From Propionibacteriaceae bacterium (GTDB taxonomy: Bacteria > Actinomycetota > Actinomycetes > Propionibacteriales > Propionibacteriaceae): DNA of 36,159 nt. Of this stretch, positions 13,319-21,483 are shown one piece after another. Numbering within the stretch: the first letter of the stretch is position 1; every line of letters begins with the position of its first letter. Made by a program: the position numbers and the translations under genes. The notes beneath the pieces are model-generated. The model worked only from the letters and a program-made list of their open reading frames with translations. It was not told where the DNA came from and ran no database searches. The stretch is from NCBI GenBank assembly GCA_030537675.1, contig JAUNVL010000016.1, forward strand, positions 1 through 36,159, written 5' to 3'.

Positions 13319-15784
13319 ATGGGTGTTTCCAACGCCATCAACGAAGCAGCACACACACCCGTCTCGCGGCGACGCTTCATGCAATGGAGTGCGGTGGCCG
13401 GCGGGACAGCGGGCGCGATGGGTCTCGGCTCCTGCGGCCTGCAGCCTAAGGATGAGAAGTCTCCTGAAGCGGTGGGGGACAAGAGTGTCTGGAGCGCCTG
13501 CAACGTCAACTGCGGCTCACGTTGTCCGTTGCACCTGGTGGTGGCGGGCGGCCAGATCGTCCGCGTGGATCCCGACAACCGTGGAAGCAACGAAATTGGC
13601 GACCAGCAGGTTCGAGCCTGCGTGCGTGGCCGTTCCATCCGCCAGAGGATCTATTCCCCGGAGCGCCTGAAGAAGCCGCTGAAGCGCGTGGGCAGGCGTG
13701 GCGAGGACAAGTGGGAAGAGATCTCCTGGGATGAGGCCTACACGCTCATTGCCGACAAATTGACGGCACTCATCGCGGAACACGGCAACGAGTCGATCTA
13801 CCTGAACTACGGCACTGGCGTGATCGGCGCGACGATTGCCACCAGTTGGCCACCGCGTGCCACTGCGGTGTCGCGGCTCATGAACTGCATCGGTGGCTAC
13901 CTCGATCACTACAACGACTACAGCGCCGGCAACATCGAGGCAGCCTGCGACTTCCACTACGGCGACTACGTGACGTCGAACAGCAACGACGACACGCGCA
14001 ATTCCAAGCTCGTCGTGATGTTCGGCAACAACCCCCACGAGACGCGCATGAGCGGCGGCGGGGAAGTGTTCGTCACGCAGCAGGCCAAGAAACAGTCCGG
14101 GCACAAGGTCATCGTGATCGACCCGCGTCAGAGCGACACCGTCATGAACCTCGCCGACGACTGGGTCCCCATCCGCCCGGGCACCGACCTCGCGCTGATC
14201 GCCGGCATGGCGCACGTGATGATCGAGAACAACCTGCACGACCAGGCGTTCCTCGACACCTACTGCAGCGGCTTCGACGAGGAGCACATGCCTGAAGGTG
14301 CCCCGGCGAACGCGTCGTACAAGAGCTACATCATGGGCCTCGGCGAGGACGGCATCGAGAAGACACCCGAGTGGGCAGCAGCCATCACCGGTCTCCCCGC
14401 AGATCGCATCCGGGCCCTGGCCAGGGAGATCGCCACCACGAAGCCCTGCTCCATCAACGCGGGCTGGGGCATCCAGCGCCACAGCAACGGGGAGAGCCAG
14501 TCGCGAGCGCCCATGCTCCTGTCCAACATGATCGGACAGGTGGGGATTTCCGGCGGGGGCACTGGTGCCAGGGAGGGATCCGCGAGGCTGCCGATGGCAG
14601 CCTTCCCCGTTCTGGAGAACCCCGTGCGTCCCGTCATTTCCTACTATCAGTGGACCGAAGCCATCACCAAGGGCAAGGGATGGACGTACAAGGACGGCGT
14701 CCGGGACCTCAGGAACCTCAACTCCAACGCCAACGTCACCAACGACGTGACGCTGAACTCCAACATCAAGTTCATCTGGAACTACGGCTCGAACACCCTG
14801 GTCAACCAGCACGGCGACATCAACAAGACCATCGAGTTGCTCGACGACGACTCACTGGTCGAGATGATCGTCGTCATCGACACCACCATGTCCGTGTCGG
14901 CACGCTACGCAGACATCGTCCTGCCTGACGCCTCCACCGCCGAACAGGTTGACCTGTCCGTCCACGGCAGCGCCGGCAACATGGGCTACACGATCTTCAC
15001 GGAGAAGGCGATCGAGCCGCTGTACGAGTCGGTACCTGTCTACGAGCAGTTGGCGGGCATCGCCGAGAAGCTCGGTGTCAAGGACGAGTTCACCGAGGGA
15101 CGAACCCAGGATGACTGGGTGCACTGGCTGCTGGATGAGAGCCGGAAGAACGTGCCAGATCTGCCCAGCTACGAGGAACTGCGCGAGATGGGCGTGTTCC
15201 GCAAGGAACTCGACCCGGTGATTGCGCTCAAGGACTTCCGCGACGACCCGGTCGCCAACGCACTCACAACACCTTCGGGGAAGATCGAGATCTGGAGTTC
15301 CAACCTCCACAAGATGAGTCTCGACTGGAACTACGACGACGACCAGTGGATCGACGCGCTGCCGATGTGGAGGCGCACCCGGGAACTCCACGGTGACCCC
15401 CTGCAGGAGAAGTACCCCATCCAGGTCATCGGCCACCACTACAAGCAGCGCACCCACAGCTCGTACGGCAACAGCCCCTGGCTGAAGGAGGCCCACCCAC
15501 AGCGGGTGTGGATCAACACCCTCGACGCTGCCAGACGCGACATCAAGGAGGGTGACATGACGCGGGTCTTCAACGACTTCGGCGAAATCAAGCTCCCCGC
15601 CTACGTGACGAACCGGATTCTGCCGGGCGTCTCCTCCGTCCCCCAAGGGGCTTGGTACACACCCGAGAAGCCGGGCGGTGTCGATCTCGGTGGGTCCGTC
15701 AACACGCTGACGAGCCACCAGACCACCGCCTATGCCAAGGGCAACGGGCAGCACTCCACGCTGGCCGAGATCGAGAGGGCCTGA
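13319..15784 (+). CDS. dmsA: DMSO reductase-family catalytic subunit DmsA
   Basis: This is the molybdopterin-guanine dinucleotide catalytic subunit that reduces DMSO or related S-/N-oxides as respiratory electron acceptor. The 821-residue protein begins with a twin-arginine signal (SRRRFM, residues 16-21) followed by a hydrophobic stretch. Cys61, Cys65, Cys69 and Cys101 form the FS0 cluster site. NESIYLNYGTG, SWPPR and FGNNPHETRMSGGG follow the Escherichia coli DmsA pattern. Ser202 in the DYS motif is the expected molybdenum ligand. LGSC at residues 36-39 looks like a lipobox, unusual for DmsA. The substrate cannot be fixed from sequence; other oxides or selenate-like acceptors are possible. 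The dmsB gene follows after four bases. Confidence 0.93.
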   Translation: MGVSNAINEAAHTPVSRRRFMQWSAVAGGTAGAMGLGSCGLQPKDEKSPEAVGDKSVWSACNVNCGSRCPLHLVVAGGQIVRVDPDNRGSNEIGDQQVRACVRGRSIRQRIYSPERLKKPLKRVGRRGEDKWEEISWDEAYTLIADKLTALIAEHGNESIYLNYGTGVIGATIATSWPPRATAVSRLMNCIGGYLDHYNDYSAGNIEAACDFHYGDYVTSNSNDDTRNSKLVVMFGNNPHETRMSGGGEVFVTQQAKKQSGHKVIVIDPRQSDTVMNLADDWVPIRPGTDLALIAGMAHVMIENNLHDQAFLDTYCSGFDEEHMPEGAPANASYKSYIMGLGEDGIEKTPEWAAAITGLPADRIRALAREIATTKPCSINAGWGIQRHSNGESQSRAPMLLSNMIGQVGISGGGTGAREGSARLPMAAFPVLENPVRPVISYYQWTEAITKGKGWTYKDGVRDLRNLNSNANVTNDVTLNSNIKFIWNYGSNTLVNQHGDINKTIELLDDDSLVEMIVVIDTTMSVSARYADIVLPDASTAEQVDLSVHGSAGNMGYTIFTEKAIEPLYESVPVYEQLAGIAEKLGVKDEFTEGRTQDDWVHWLLDESRKNVPDLPSYEELREMGVFRKELDPVIALKDFRDDPVANALTTPSGKIEIWSSNLHKMSLDWNYDDDQWIDALPMWRRTRELHGDPLQEKYPIQVIGHHYKQRTHSSYGNSPWLKEAHPQRVWINTLDAARRDIKEGDMTRVFNDFGEIKLPAYVTNRILPGVSSVPQGAWYTPEKPGGVDLGGSVNTLTSHQTTAYAKGNGQHSTLAEIERA

Positions 15785-15788
15785 GTCC

Positions 15789-16415
15789 ATGGAATACAAG
15801 CAGTTGGGTTTCTATTTCGATCAGACGCTCTGCACCGGGTGCAAGGCCTGCCAGATCGCCTGCAAGGACAAGCATGACCTTCCCGTCGGTGTGAACTGGC
15901 GGCGTGTCGCCGAGTACTCGGGTGGCGCCTGGCTCGTGGACGATGCCACCGGCACCGCCACCAACTCGGTGTTCACGTACTACACGTCGATCTCCTGCAA
16001 CCACTGTGAGGACGCCATTTGCGTCACGGTCTGCCCCACCCAGGCCATGCACAAGGGCGAGAATGGCATCGTCTCCGTGGATCCCAACCTCTGCATCGGT
16101 TGCCGCTACTGCGAGATGGCCTGCCCCTACAGCGCGCCCCAGTTCGACCCCGACAAGGGGGTGATGACGAAGTGCAACTTCTGCGCCGACCGGATCGAGG
16201 TGGGCGGGACGCCCGCATGCGTCGCCTCATGCCCCAGCCGGGCACTGGACTTCGGTGAGGTGGTCGACCTGCGGGCAAAGTACGGCGATCAGGCCTCCAT
16301 TGCCCCACTGCCGCACGCCTCCGTCACGCAGCCGAACCTGGTGATCACCCCACACGCCGAGGCCAAACCCAGCGGGTCGACAGCCGGGCGCATAGCGAAC
16401 CTGGAGGACATCTGA
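15789..16415 (+). CDS. dmsB: DmsB four-cluster iron-sulfur subunit
   Basis: A 208-residue electron-transfer subunit carrying four ferredoxin-like cysteine groups in the order typical of DmsB/PhsB/NrfC proteins: CTGCKACQIACK near the N-terminus, CNHCEDAICVTVCP, CIGCRYCEMACP, and CNFCADR with a later CVASCP. It should relay electrons from the DmsC membrane anchor to DmsA. There is no signal peptide, so it is expected to be exported with DmsA by the Tat pathway. The ATG at 15789 follows the dmsA stop by four bases. The dmsC ATG lies one base after its stop. Confidence 0.95.
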   Translation: MEYKQLGFYFDQTLCTGCKACQIACKDKHDLPVGVNWRRVAEYSGGAWLVDDATGTATNSVFTYYTSISCNHCEDAICVTVCPTQAMHKGENGIVSVDPNLCIGCRYCEMACPYSAPQFDPDKGVMTKCNFCADRIEVGGTPACVASCPSRALDFGEVVDLRAKYGDQASIAPLPHASVTQPNLVITPHAEAKPSGSTAGRIANLEDI

Positions 16416-16416
16416 C

Positions 16417-17337
16417 ATGTGGCACGAACTTCCGTTGGTCATTTTCACCATCGCGGCCCAGATGTCCGTGGGCTCCTTCGTGGTGCTGGGGCTCATCCAC
16501 CTGCTGAACTGGAACACCCCGCAGGCGACGCTGGACAAGGTCACGATGCCGGCGCTGTATGCCATCGGGCCACTTCTGGTCCTGGGACTCGCCGCCTCCA
16601 CGCTCCACCTCGGATCGCCACTGCGGGCCGCCAACGCGTTGCTGCACCTGCAATCGTCGTGGCTCTCCAGGGAGATTCTGCTGGGCATGTTCTTCGCGGG
16701 CTCCGGGGCCCTGTTCGCGGTGCTCCAGTGGTTCCGCCTCGGTTCCCACCGCCTGCGTCAGGCGCTTGCCCTCGTCACTGCCATCATCGGGCTGTCGCTG
16801 GTGTACGCCATCTCGCAGGTGTATTCGCTCCGCACCATCCCCGCCTGGTCCACGTTCAACACGCCGTTGCGCTTCTACATCACCACCTTCCTGCTCGGTG
16901 GTGTGGCGGTGGCAGCTGCGCTCGTGGTCGCCTCCTTCATCCGTCGCCGCCGGGGTGGACCGGTCGATCTTGAAGCACGGGCCCTGATCACCCGGACCAT
17001 TCAGGCGATCTCTTTCGGCAGCATTTTCATGCTCGGTCTGAAGTTCATCGCCCAGCCCGCCTACATGGCCTACCTCGGCACCGAGGGTTCAGCGGCCGCG
17101 CAGGCGACGTTGGAGATGCTGAGCGGCGAATACATGGTCCTCTCGGCTGCTCAGAACATCCTGATCTTCCTGGGGGTGGCAGGTCTGGGATTCCTGCTCT
17201 TCCGCATGGCGGGGAGCCAGGGAGGGTGGAGCAAATTACTGCCCATCACCACGGTTGCCGCCTTCGTGCTGATACTCAGCGGTGAGTTCATCGGACGGCT
17301 GCTGTTCTACGCCACGATGGTCAGGGTCGGTATATGA
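16417..17337 (+). CDS. dmsC: DmsC membrane anchor subunit
   Basis: A 306-residue integral membrane protein with about eight helices, matching Escherichia coli DmsC (287 residues, eight helices). It starts MWHELPLVIFTIAAQMSVGS, the DmsC-like N-terminus, and has a STLHLGSPLRAANAL segment typical of the family's menaquinol-oxidising anchor. It anchors DmsAB and oxidises menaquinol. GGAGG lies nine bases upstream of the ATG. The stop codon overlaps the chaperone gene start (ATGA). Confidence 0.92.
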   Translation: MWHELPLVIFTIAAQMSVGSFVVLGLIHLLNWNTPQATLDKVTMPALYAIGPLLVLGLAASTLHLGSPLRAANALLHLQSSWLSREILLGMFFAGSGALFAVLQWFRLGSHRLRQALALVTAIIGLSLVYAISQVYSLRTIPAWSTFNTPLRFYITTFLLGGVAVAAALVVASFIRRRRGGPVDLEARALITRTIQAISFGSIFMLGLKFIAQPAYMAYLGTEGSAAAQATLEMLSGEYMVLSAAQNILIFLGVAGLGFLLFRMAGSQGGWSKLLPITTVAAFVLILSGEFIGRLLFYATMVRVGI

Positions 17338-18023
17338 CCGCGGTCTCAGCGTCGGACACGGCCGAATGGCTGGACGAGGTTGCGGCAGCCGCCACGTTCC
17401 TCAGCCACGCTCTGCTGCGGCGCGACGCGGCCCCCTCACTGGTGGCCGAGATCGGTGCGAGCGGGCTCGCCGACTCGTGGCCCCTCACGGGTGATGCGCA
17501 CCGCACGGGCGCCCGGCTCCTGGCCCAGGCGGTCAACGACCCGGAGGACGCCGCAACACTGAACGCCGACTTCGACGCGCTCTTCCTCGGCCCCGGAAGA
17601 ATGCACGCCTGCCCCTTCGAGTCCGTGTACCGCAGCCTGGAGGGGTTGACGTTCGACGCCGAGACCATGCAGGTGCGGCGTTTCTACGCCGACCACGGCC
17701 TGCAGGCACCTGCCTTCAACCGTGAACCCGACGACCACGTGGGCCTGGAAGTGGCGTTCATCGGTCAGCTCTGCCTGGCCGCACTGAATGCACTGGAGGA
17801 CGGAGAGGACGATCGTGCGGCGCACTTCATCTCCTCCGCGCGGCTGTTCGTGGGCCAGCACCTGGGCGTGTGGGGTCCTGATTTCTGCACGCGCGTCATC
17901 GAGCACTCACAAACATTGTTCTACGCAGCGGTGGGGCACCTCCTGCTCAGCCTGCTGGGAGAGTTTCCGTCCAGGCAGGGCGACATGCTCACGCTGCAGG
18001 AAGTCACGGTCGAGGGCGCCTGA
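17334..18023 (+). CDS. TorD/DmsD-family redox enzyme maturation chaperone
   Basis: A 229-residue, largely helical cytoplasmic protein of the TorD/DmsD/NarJ family. These chaperones bind the twin-arginine leader and the apoprotein of the molybdoenzyme, preventing export before cofactor insertion. Family hallmarks are the FDALFLGPGRMHACPFESVY segment (residues about 82-101), corresponding to the conserved (Y/F)xxLF...P...P-x-ES-x-Y motif, and a later DDHVGLEVAFIGQL segment, the counterpart of the E-P-D-H-x-x-x-E-L-x-F-M motif. It is translationally coupled to dmsC by an ATGA overlap, so DmsA is the expected client. Confidence 0.9.
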   Translation: MTAVSASDTAEWLDEVAAAATFLSHALLRRDAAPSLVAEIGASGLADSWPLTGDAHRTGARLLAQAVNDPEDAATLNADFDALFLGPGRMHACPFESVYRSLEGLTFDAETMQVRRFYADHGLQAPAFNREPDDHVGLEVAFIGQLCLAALNALEDGEDDRAAHFISSARLFVGQHLGVWGPDFCTRVIEHSQTLFYAAVGHLLLSLLGEFPSRQGDMLTLQEVTVEGA

Positions 18024-18036
18024 CGTCTCAGACGCC
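18015..18036 (+). terminator. Hairpin at the end of the dms operon
   Basis: GGCGCCTGA and TCAGACGCC can pair with one mismatch around the four-base loop CGTC, spanning the chaperone stop codon. There is no T tract after it, so it may be a weak or Rho-assisted terminator, or only a 3' stabilising structure. Confidence 0.3.
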
Positions 18037-18070
18037 ATGCCCCGCGTGGAGGTCGTCCGCCCCACGTCAC

Positions 18071-18076
18071 TAGGAT
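18071..18076 (+). promoter_or_regulatory. Probable -10 element of UDP-glucose pyrophosphorylase gene
   Basis: TAGGAT fits TANNNT and would start the transcript about 27 bases before the ATG at 18110. GGAG (eight bases upstream of the ATG) would then be the ribosome-binding site. No good -35 hexamer is seen. Confidence 0.35.
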
Positions 18077-18109
18077 CGGGTAGCGACGACGACGAATGGA
18101 GACACAGAT

Positions 18110-19489
18110 ATGTCCAAGGCAGGTCTGGAAGCCGCACGCGAAAAGATGAGTGCAGCCGGTGTGGCGACGCCAGCCATCGAGGTGTTCTCCCACTACTACA
18201 AGCTGCTGGAATCAGGTGAGACCGGTCTGATCCGCGAGGACTCCATCTCCCCGATGGTGGATGTTCCCTTCCTCTCCGATGTCCAGATCAGCGACGACGC
18301 TGCCCGCGACGCCATCGGGGCCACCGTCGTGATCAAGCTCAACGGTGGACTCGGCACGTCGATGGGCCTGGACAAGGCCAAGACGCTGCTGGAGGTGCGT
18401 GACGGACTGAACTTCCTGGACCTGATCGTGCGCCAGGTGCAGTCCGCCCGCCGGAGGTGGGAGGCGCGCGTTCCCGTGCTGTTCATGACCTCCTTCCGCA
18501 CCGAGGACGACACCTTGGCGCATCTCTCCCGCTACGACGACCTCGCCGTCGACGGCGTGCCGCTGACCTTCATGCAGAACCAGGAACCCAAGCTCCGCGC
18601 CGACGACCTCACCCCCGTGGTGTGGGAGGCGGATCCCACCCTCGAGTGGTGCCCGCCCGGCCATGGCGACCTCTACACGGCGCTCGAGGGATCCGGCGTG
18701 CTCGACCAGTTGATCGAGGCCGGCTTCCGTTACGCCTGCGTCTCCAACGGGGACAACCTGGGGGCGGCACCGGATGCCACCATCGCAGGCTGGTTCGCGC
18801 AGTCCGGCGCACCGTACGCAGCCGAGGTGTGCCGTCGCACCATCAACGACAAGAAGGGTGGGCATTTGGCCGTACGGAAGACCGATGGCCAGCTCATCCT
18901 GCGCGACACCGCCCAGACCGCGCCCGAGGAGATGGACTACTTCACCGACGAGCACCGCCACCCGTTCTTCCACACCAACAACCTGTGGTTCGATCTTGTG
19001 AAGCTGCGCGACACCCTCCTCGAGCGCGAATCCGTGCTGGGGCTGCCGATGATCCGCAACGAGAAGACCGTGGATCCTGCGGACAGCTCCTCCACACCGG
19101 TCATCCAGATCGAGAGCGCCATGGGGGCGGCCATCGAGGTGTTCGAGGGCGCCACCGCCATCTGCGTGGGGCGTGAGCGTTTCCAGCCCGTCAAGACCAC
19201 CAACGAGTTGCTGCTGCTTCGCTCGGACGTCTACGACCTCGGTGATGACGGCCGCCTGGTGGCGACCGGTGACTCATCGCCCGAGATCGACCTGGATTCG
19301 CGCTACTACAAGAAGGTGGACGGGTTTGCCGCCCGCATCCCGCACGCACCCTCCCTGCGCGATGCCACCGCACTGAAGGTCAAGGGCGATTGGACGTTCG
19401 GCGCCGACGTGCGTGTTGTGGGGGCCGTCGCACTTGCGGACGAGGGCAAGCCGGGCCGTGTCGAGGACGGCACCACGCTTGGCCAGTGA
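18110..19489 (+). CDS. UTP-glucose-1-phosphate uridylyltransferase (UDPGP type)
   Basis: A 459-residue enzyme making UDP-glucose from UTP and glucose-1-phosphate. It belongs to the eukaryote-like UDPGP family rather than the short bacterial GalU family. The nucleotide-binding loop is LNGGLGTSMGLDKAK (residues about 76-90). Further family motifs are FMTSFRTEDD, FMQNQEPKL, PPGHGDLYTAL and SNGDNLG. TNNLWFDL and a later KTTNELLLLRSDVY segment are also typical. UDP-glucose feeds glycogen, trehalose and envelope polysaccharide synthesis. Similar long forms are known from other actinobacteria such as bifidobacteria. The gene stands apart from the dms operon, with its own promoter-like sequence. Confidence 0.93.
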   Translation: MSKAGLEAAREKMSAAGVATPAIEVFSHYYKLLESGETGLIREDSISPMVDVPFLSDVQISDDAARDAIGATVVIKLNGGLGTSMGLDKAKTLLEVRDGLNFLDLIVRQVQSARRRWEARVPVLFMTSFRTEDDTLAHLSRYDDLAVDGVPLTFMQNQEPKLRADDLTPVVWEADPTLEWCPPGHGDLYTALEGSGVLDQLIEAGFRYACVSNGDNLGAAPDATIAGWFAQSGAPYAAEVCRRTINDKKGGHLAVRKTDGQLILRDTAQTAPEEMDYFTDEHRHPFFHTNNLWFDLVKLRDTLLERESVLGLPMIRNEKTVDPADSSSTPVIQIESAMGAAIEVFEGATAICVGRERFQPVKTTNELLLLRSDVYDLGDDGRLVATGDSSPEIDLDSRYYKKVDGFAARIPHAPSLRDATALKVKGDWTFGADVRVVGAVALADEGKPGRVEDGTTLGQ

Positions 19490-19823
19490 GGCGGTGGAGC
19501 TCGGCCGCGCACTGACGGGTGAGGAACTCCCGTTGACCGCCACAGAGCCCGCAGCCCTCGTGGCTGAGCTTGCGACGCTGGGGTGGGACCGCAGCCAGCT
19601 GGCGAACCTCCGTGTCCAGCGCCAAGCCACCCGCCAACCGTGGCCCTTCGCCGTACCCATTGAGTCCAGACGCGAGCTGGGCTTCGCCCGCTTCGACGCG
19701 AAACTGGCAGGCCTGCGCGGCCTGCTGGGGCTGAGTGGCCAGCAATCCGCCGTGCAGGGCACACGGGCATGGGGAGATGCCGAGAGGCGGCTCGCCGCCG
19801 ACCGGCCACCACACTGGGGCTGA
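19479..19823 (+). CDS. Small hypothetical protein overlapping the UDPGP gene end
   Basis: An unrecognised 114-residue, alanine/leucine-rich soluble protein, probably starting at the TTG at 19479, inside the last codons of the upstream gene, with GAGGAC ten bases before it. An in-frame ATG at 19413 would add 22 residues but overlap the upstream gene more. Codon third positions are strongly G/C-biased, supporting real coding sequence. The middle contains TRQPWPFAVPIESRRELG, and the C-terminus GTRAWGDAERRLAADRPPHWG. I recognise no domain or membrane segment. It converges with the SAF-domain gene with eight bases between stops. Function is unknown; tight linkage suggests co-expression with the pyrophosphorylase. 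Confidence 0.55.
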   Translation: MASEAVELGRALTGEELPLTATEPAALVAELATLGWDRSQLANLRVQRQATRQPWPFAVPIESRRELGFARFDAKLAGLRGLLGLSGQQSAVQGTRAWGDAERRLAADRPPHWG

Positions 19824-19831
19824 ACACCTCC

Positions 19832-20428
19832 TCACCCGGTGAGGAAGATCGTGAGCTGGCCGGACTGCCCGAGCATCGACACCTCCGGTGCCAAACTGGT
19901 CGCCACATCCACGAGGATCAGTGCAGCCTGTCCTGACGCCACCAGTGATGTGGCGACCAGTATGGGCATCGTGTGGACGACGGCGTCCTCCGTCACGATT
20001 CCGGGAACCTCGCCACTTGCCGAGACCAGCGCTATGCGCATCCCGGGGGCCAGCATCTCCCGGAGCTGTGCGTCCCTGACGGTGATGGGGACAAGTGAGC
20101 GTCCGGCGGGGGGCGGGGCCCCCGACACCAGCAGCCCCGGCTGAAGGATGGTCCGGGCGGACAGCGCGGCGGCAGCGTTGCGACCGACGACGTCAGAGAG
20201 ATCGGTGACGGCGTTCGCGGGCACGGCGGCCAACGGTACGGCCGCCAGCGCCACGTCGGAGTCGGTGATGGGTTCCCCAGCAGCGACACTGCCGCTGGTG
20301 AGAACAACCTGCGTGGTGGCCTCGGTGGCTCCTGACAGGTGCGACACGAGGGCGAACATGCCCAGCGCCGTGAGGATGGCGGCAATTTTGCGGCGATGCC
20401 AACTGATGGTGCGGAGAATCCACGTCAT
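19832..20428 (-). CDS. SAF-domain protein with N-terminal membrane anchor
   Basis: A 198-residue protein with a basic start (TWILRTISWHRRK) and one transmembrane helix near residues 14-32. A SAF domain of the kind found in CpaB/FlgA proteins follows (SVAAGEPITDSDVALAAVP near 48-66, then RTILQPGLL and APPPAGRSLVPITV). SAF domains bind carbohydrate-like or peptidoglycan ligands in pilus and flagellar assembly proteins. Stand-alone copies in actinobacteria are common beside fmdB and formyltetrahydrofolate cyclo-ligase genes, as here, and have no assigned role known to me. Three in-frame starts (20452, 20437, 20428) lack convincing ribosome-binding sites; 20428 gives the most typical signal-anchor. 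Confidence 0.75.
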   Translation of the reverse strand: MTWILRTISWHRRKIAAILTALGMFALVSHLSGATEATTQVVLTSGSVAAGEPITDSDVALAAVPLAAVPANAVTDLSDVVGRNAAAALSARTILQPGLLVSGAPPPAGRSLVPITVRDAQLREMLAPGMRIALVSASGEVPGIVTEDAVVHTMPILVATSLVASGQAALILVDVATSLAPEVSMLGQSGQLTIFLTG

Positions 20429-20506
20429 GCCTGCCATGGTGGGCGGACCCACGAGGCGATCCGCGGTTCTCCACAGAGGTGTTGCCCGGATACCCGGAGG
20501 TTCGCG

Positions 20507-20815
20507 TCAGGCGGAGGCCTTGACGGAAGTGCTCGTGCTCGGGGTGGAGGGTGCCGACTTCGCACCGTCGGAGGGTGCTGCTGACGTGGTCGCGGGTGCG
20601 GACTTCTTCTCCGCTGCAGCCCTGGCGCTGGAGTCGGCCTTGCGGGAATCCGTGGCGTAGAACCCGGAGCCCTTGAACACGACTCCCACCGCGCTGAAGA
20701 CCTTCCGCAGGGCACCGGCGCAGCTGGGGCACTCGGTCAGTGCATCGTCAGTGAACTTCTGGACCGCTTCGAGTTCCTCGCCGCATGCGGTGCAGCGGTA
20801 CTGGTATGTGGGCAT
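20507..20815 (-). CDS. FmdB-family zinc ribbon protein
   Basis: A 102-residue protein starting MPTYQYRCTACG, the characteristic FmdB/putative regulatory zinc ribbon. Two Cys-x2-Cys pairs (CTAC near residues 8-11, CPSC near 33-36) should bind zinc. VFSAVGVVFKGSGFYATDSR follows and matches the family's conserved end. The C-terminal 45 residues are a low-complexity Ala/Ser/Thr/Pro tail with lysines, probably disordered. GGAGGT is 12 bases upstream of the ATG. FmdB was named for a possible regulator of formamidase, but the function of most members is unknown. Confidence 0.88.
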   Translation of the reverse strand: MPTYQYRCTACGEELEAVQKFTDDALTECPSCAGALRKVFSAVGVVFKGSGFYATDSRKADSSARAAAEKKSAPATTSAAPSDGAKSAPSTPSTSTSVKASA

Positions 20816-20847
20816 GGTGTATCGATGACCTCCGTTGGGGACGACGC

Positions 20848-21465
20848 TCATGATAGTTCGGGTGGCCACGGGCGCCCAATACCGCCCAGTGCAGCTTCGC
20901 CGCAGGTGTGCACACCGTCGGGAGTGATGACCTTGTCGACGGCGACGTCGTGAGGCTCCCTCGGTAGCTCGTCCACCACCTCAGGCGTGCGGGCCAGTGC
21001 CCACACCGGCGCGCCCCGGCGACGAGACGTCAGAGCCCTGTCGTACCAACCGCCGCCGGTCCCGAGCCGCGTGCCATCCCGGGCGACTGCGAGGCACGCC
21101 ACCACCACCGCATCTGCACCACTGAGTGCCTCCCCGCCGAGATGTGGCGTCGTGGGTTGCAGGATCCCTCCCCAGGCGGGCCGCATCCCATCCCAACCGT
21201 CGAACACCGCCCATCCGGGGACCCCGTCCACCGTGGGCAGCAGGACCTGCCATCCCGAGCCGTGCAGGAGGGTGATCGCGTCGACGGTGCCAGGTTCCCC
21301 GCGCCGGGAGGTGTAGAGGGCGACCGTCCCCGGCTGATGACCCAACGCATGCAGCAAATGGGATGTTCTTGCCGCATCCTCGGCGGCCCAATCCTCCATT
21401 GACAAGGCGCCACGCTGCATCAGGACGTCGACGCGGAGGGAGGCCTTCGAGCGGGGCTTCATCAT
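20848..21465 (-). CDS. 5-formyltetrahydrofolate cyclo-ligase
   Basis: This 205-residue enzyme uses ATP to convert 5-formyl- to 5,10-methenyl-tetrahydrofolate in one-carbon metabolism. It starts MMKPRSKASLRVDVLMQR, with the family's early basic Lys/Arg region. It contains the GTGGGWYDRAL motif (family G-x-G-G-G-Y-Y-D) and ends with the VDKVITPDGVH segment. The start at 21465 is preceded by TACGAT six bases upstream and no ribosome-binding sequence, implying a leaderless transcript. The divergent glp gene begins only 18 bases away. Confidence 0.92.
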   Translation of the reverse strand: MMKPRSKASLRVDVLMQRGALSMEDWAAEDAARTSHLLHALGHQPGTVALYTSRRGEPGTVDAITLLHGSGWQVLLPTVDGVPGWAVFDGWDGMRPAWGGILQPTTPHLGGEALSGADAVVVACLAVARDGTRLGTGGGWYDRALTSRRRGAPVWALARTPEVVDELPREPHDVAVDKVITPDGVHTCGEAALGGIGRPWPPELS

Positions 21466-21470
21466 GGGTT

Positions 21471-21477
21471 TATCGTA
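21471..21477. promoter_or_regulatory. Overlapping bidirectional -10 element between cyclo-ligase and glp
   Basis: TATCGTA reads TATCGT on the plus strand, seven bases before the glp ATG. It reads TACGAT on the minus strand, six bases before the cyclo-ligase ATG. Both fit TANNNT. The start codons are only 18 bases apart, so the -35 regions, if any, would lie inside the opposing gene's coding sequence and both transcripts would be leaderless. Confidence 0.5.
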
Positions 21478-21483
21478 AGGGCC

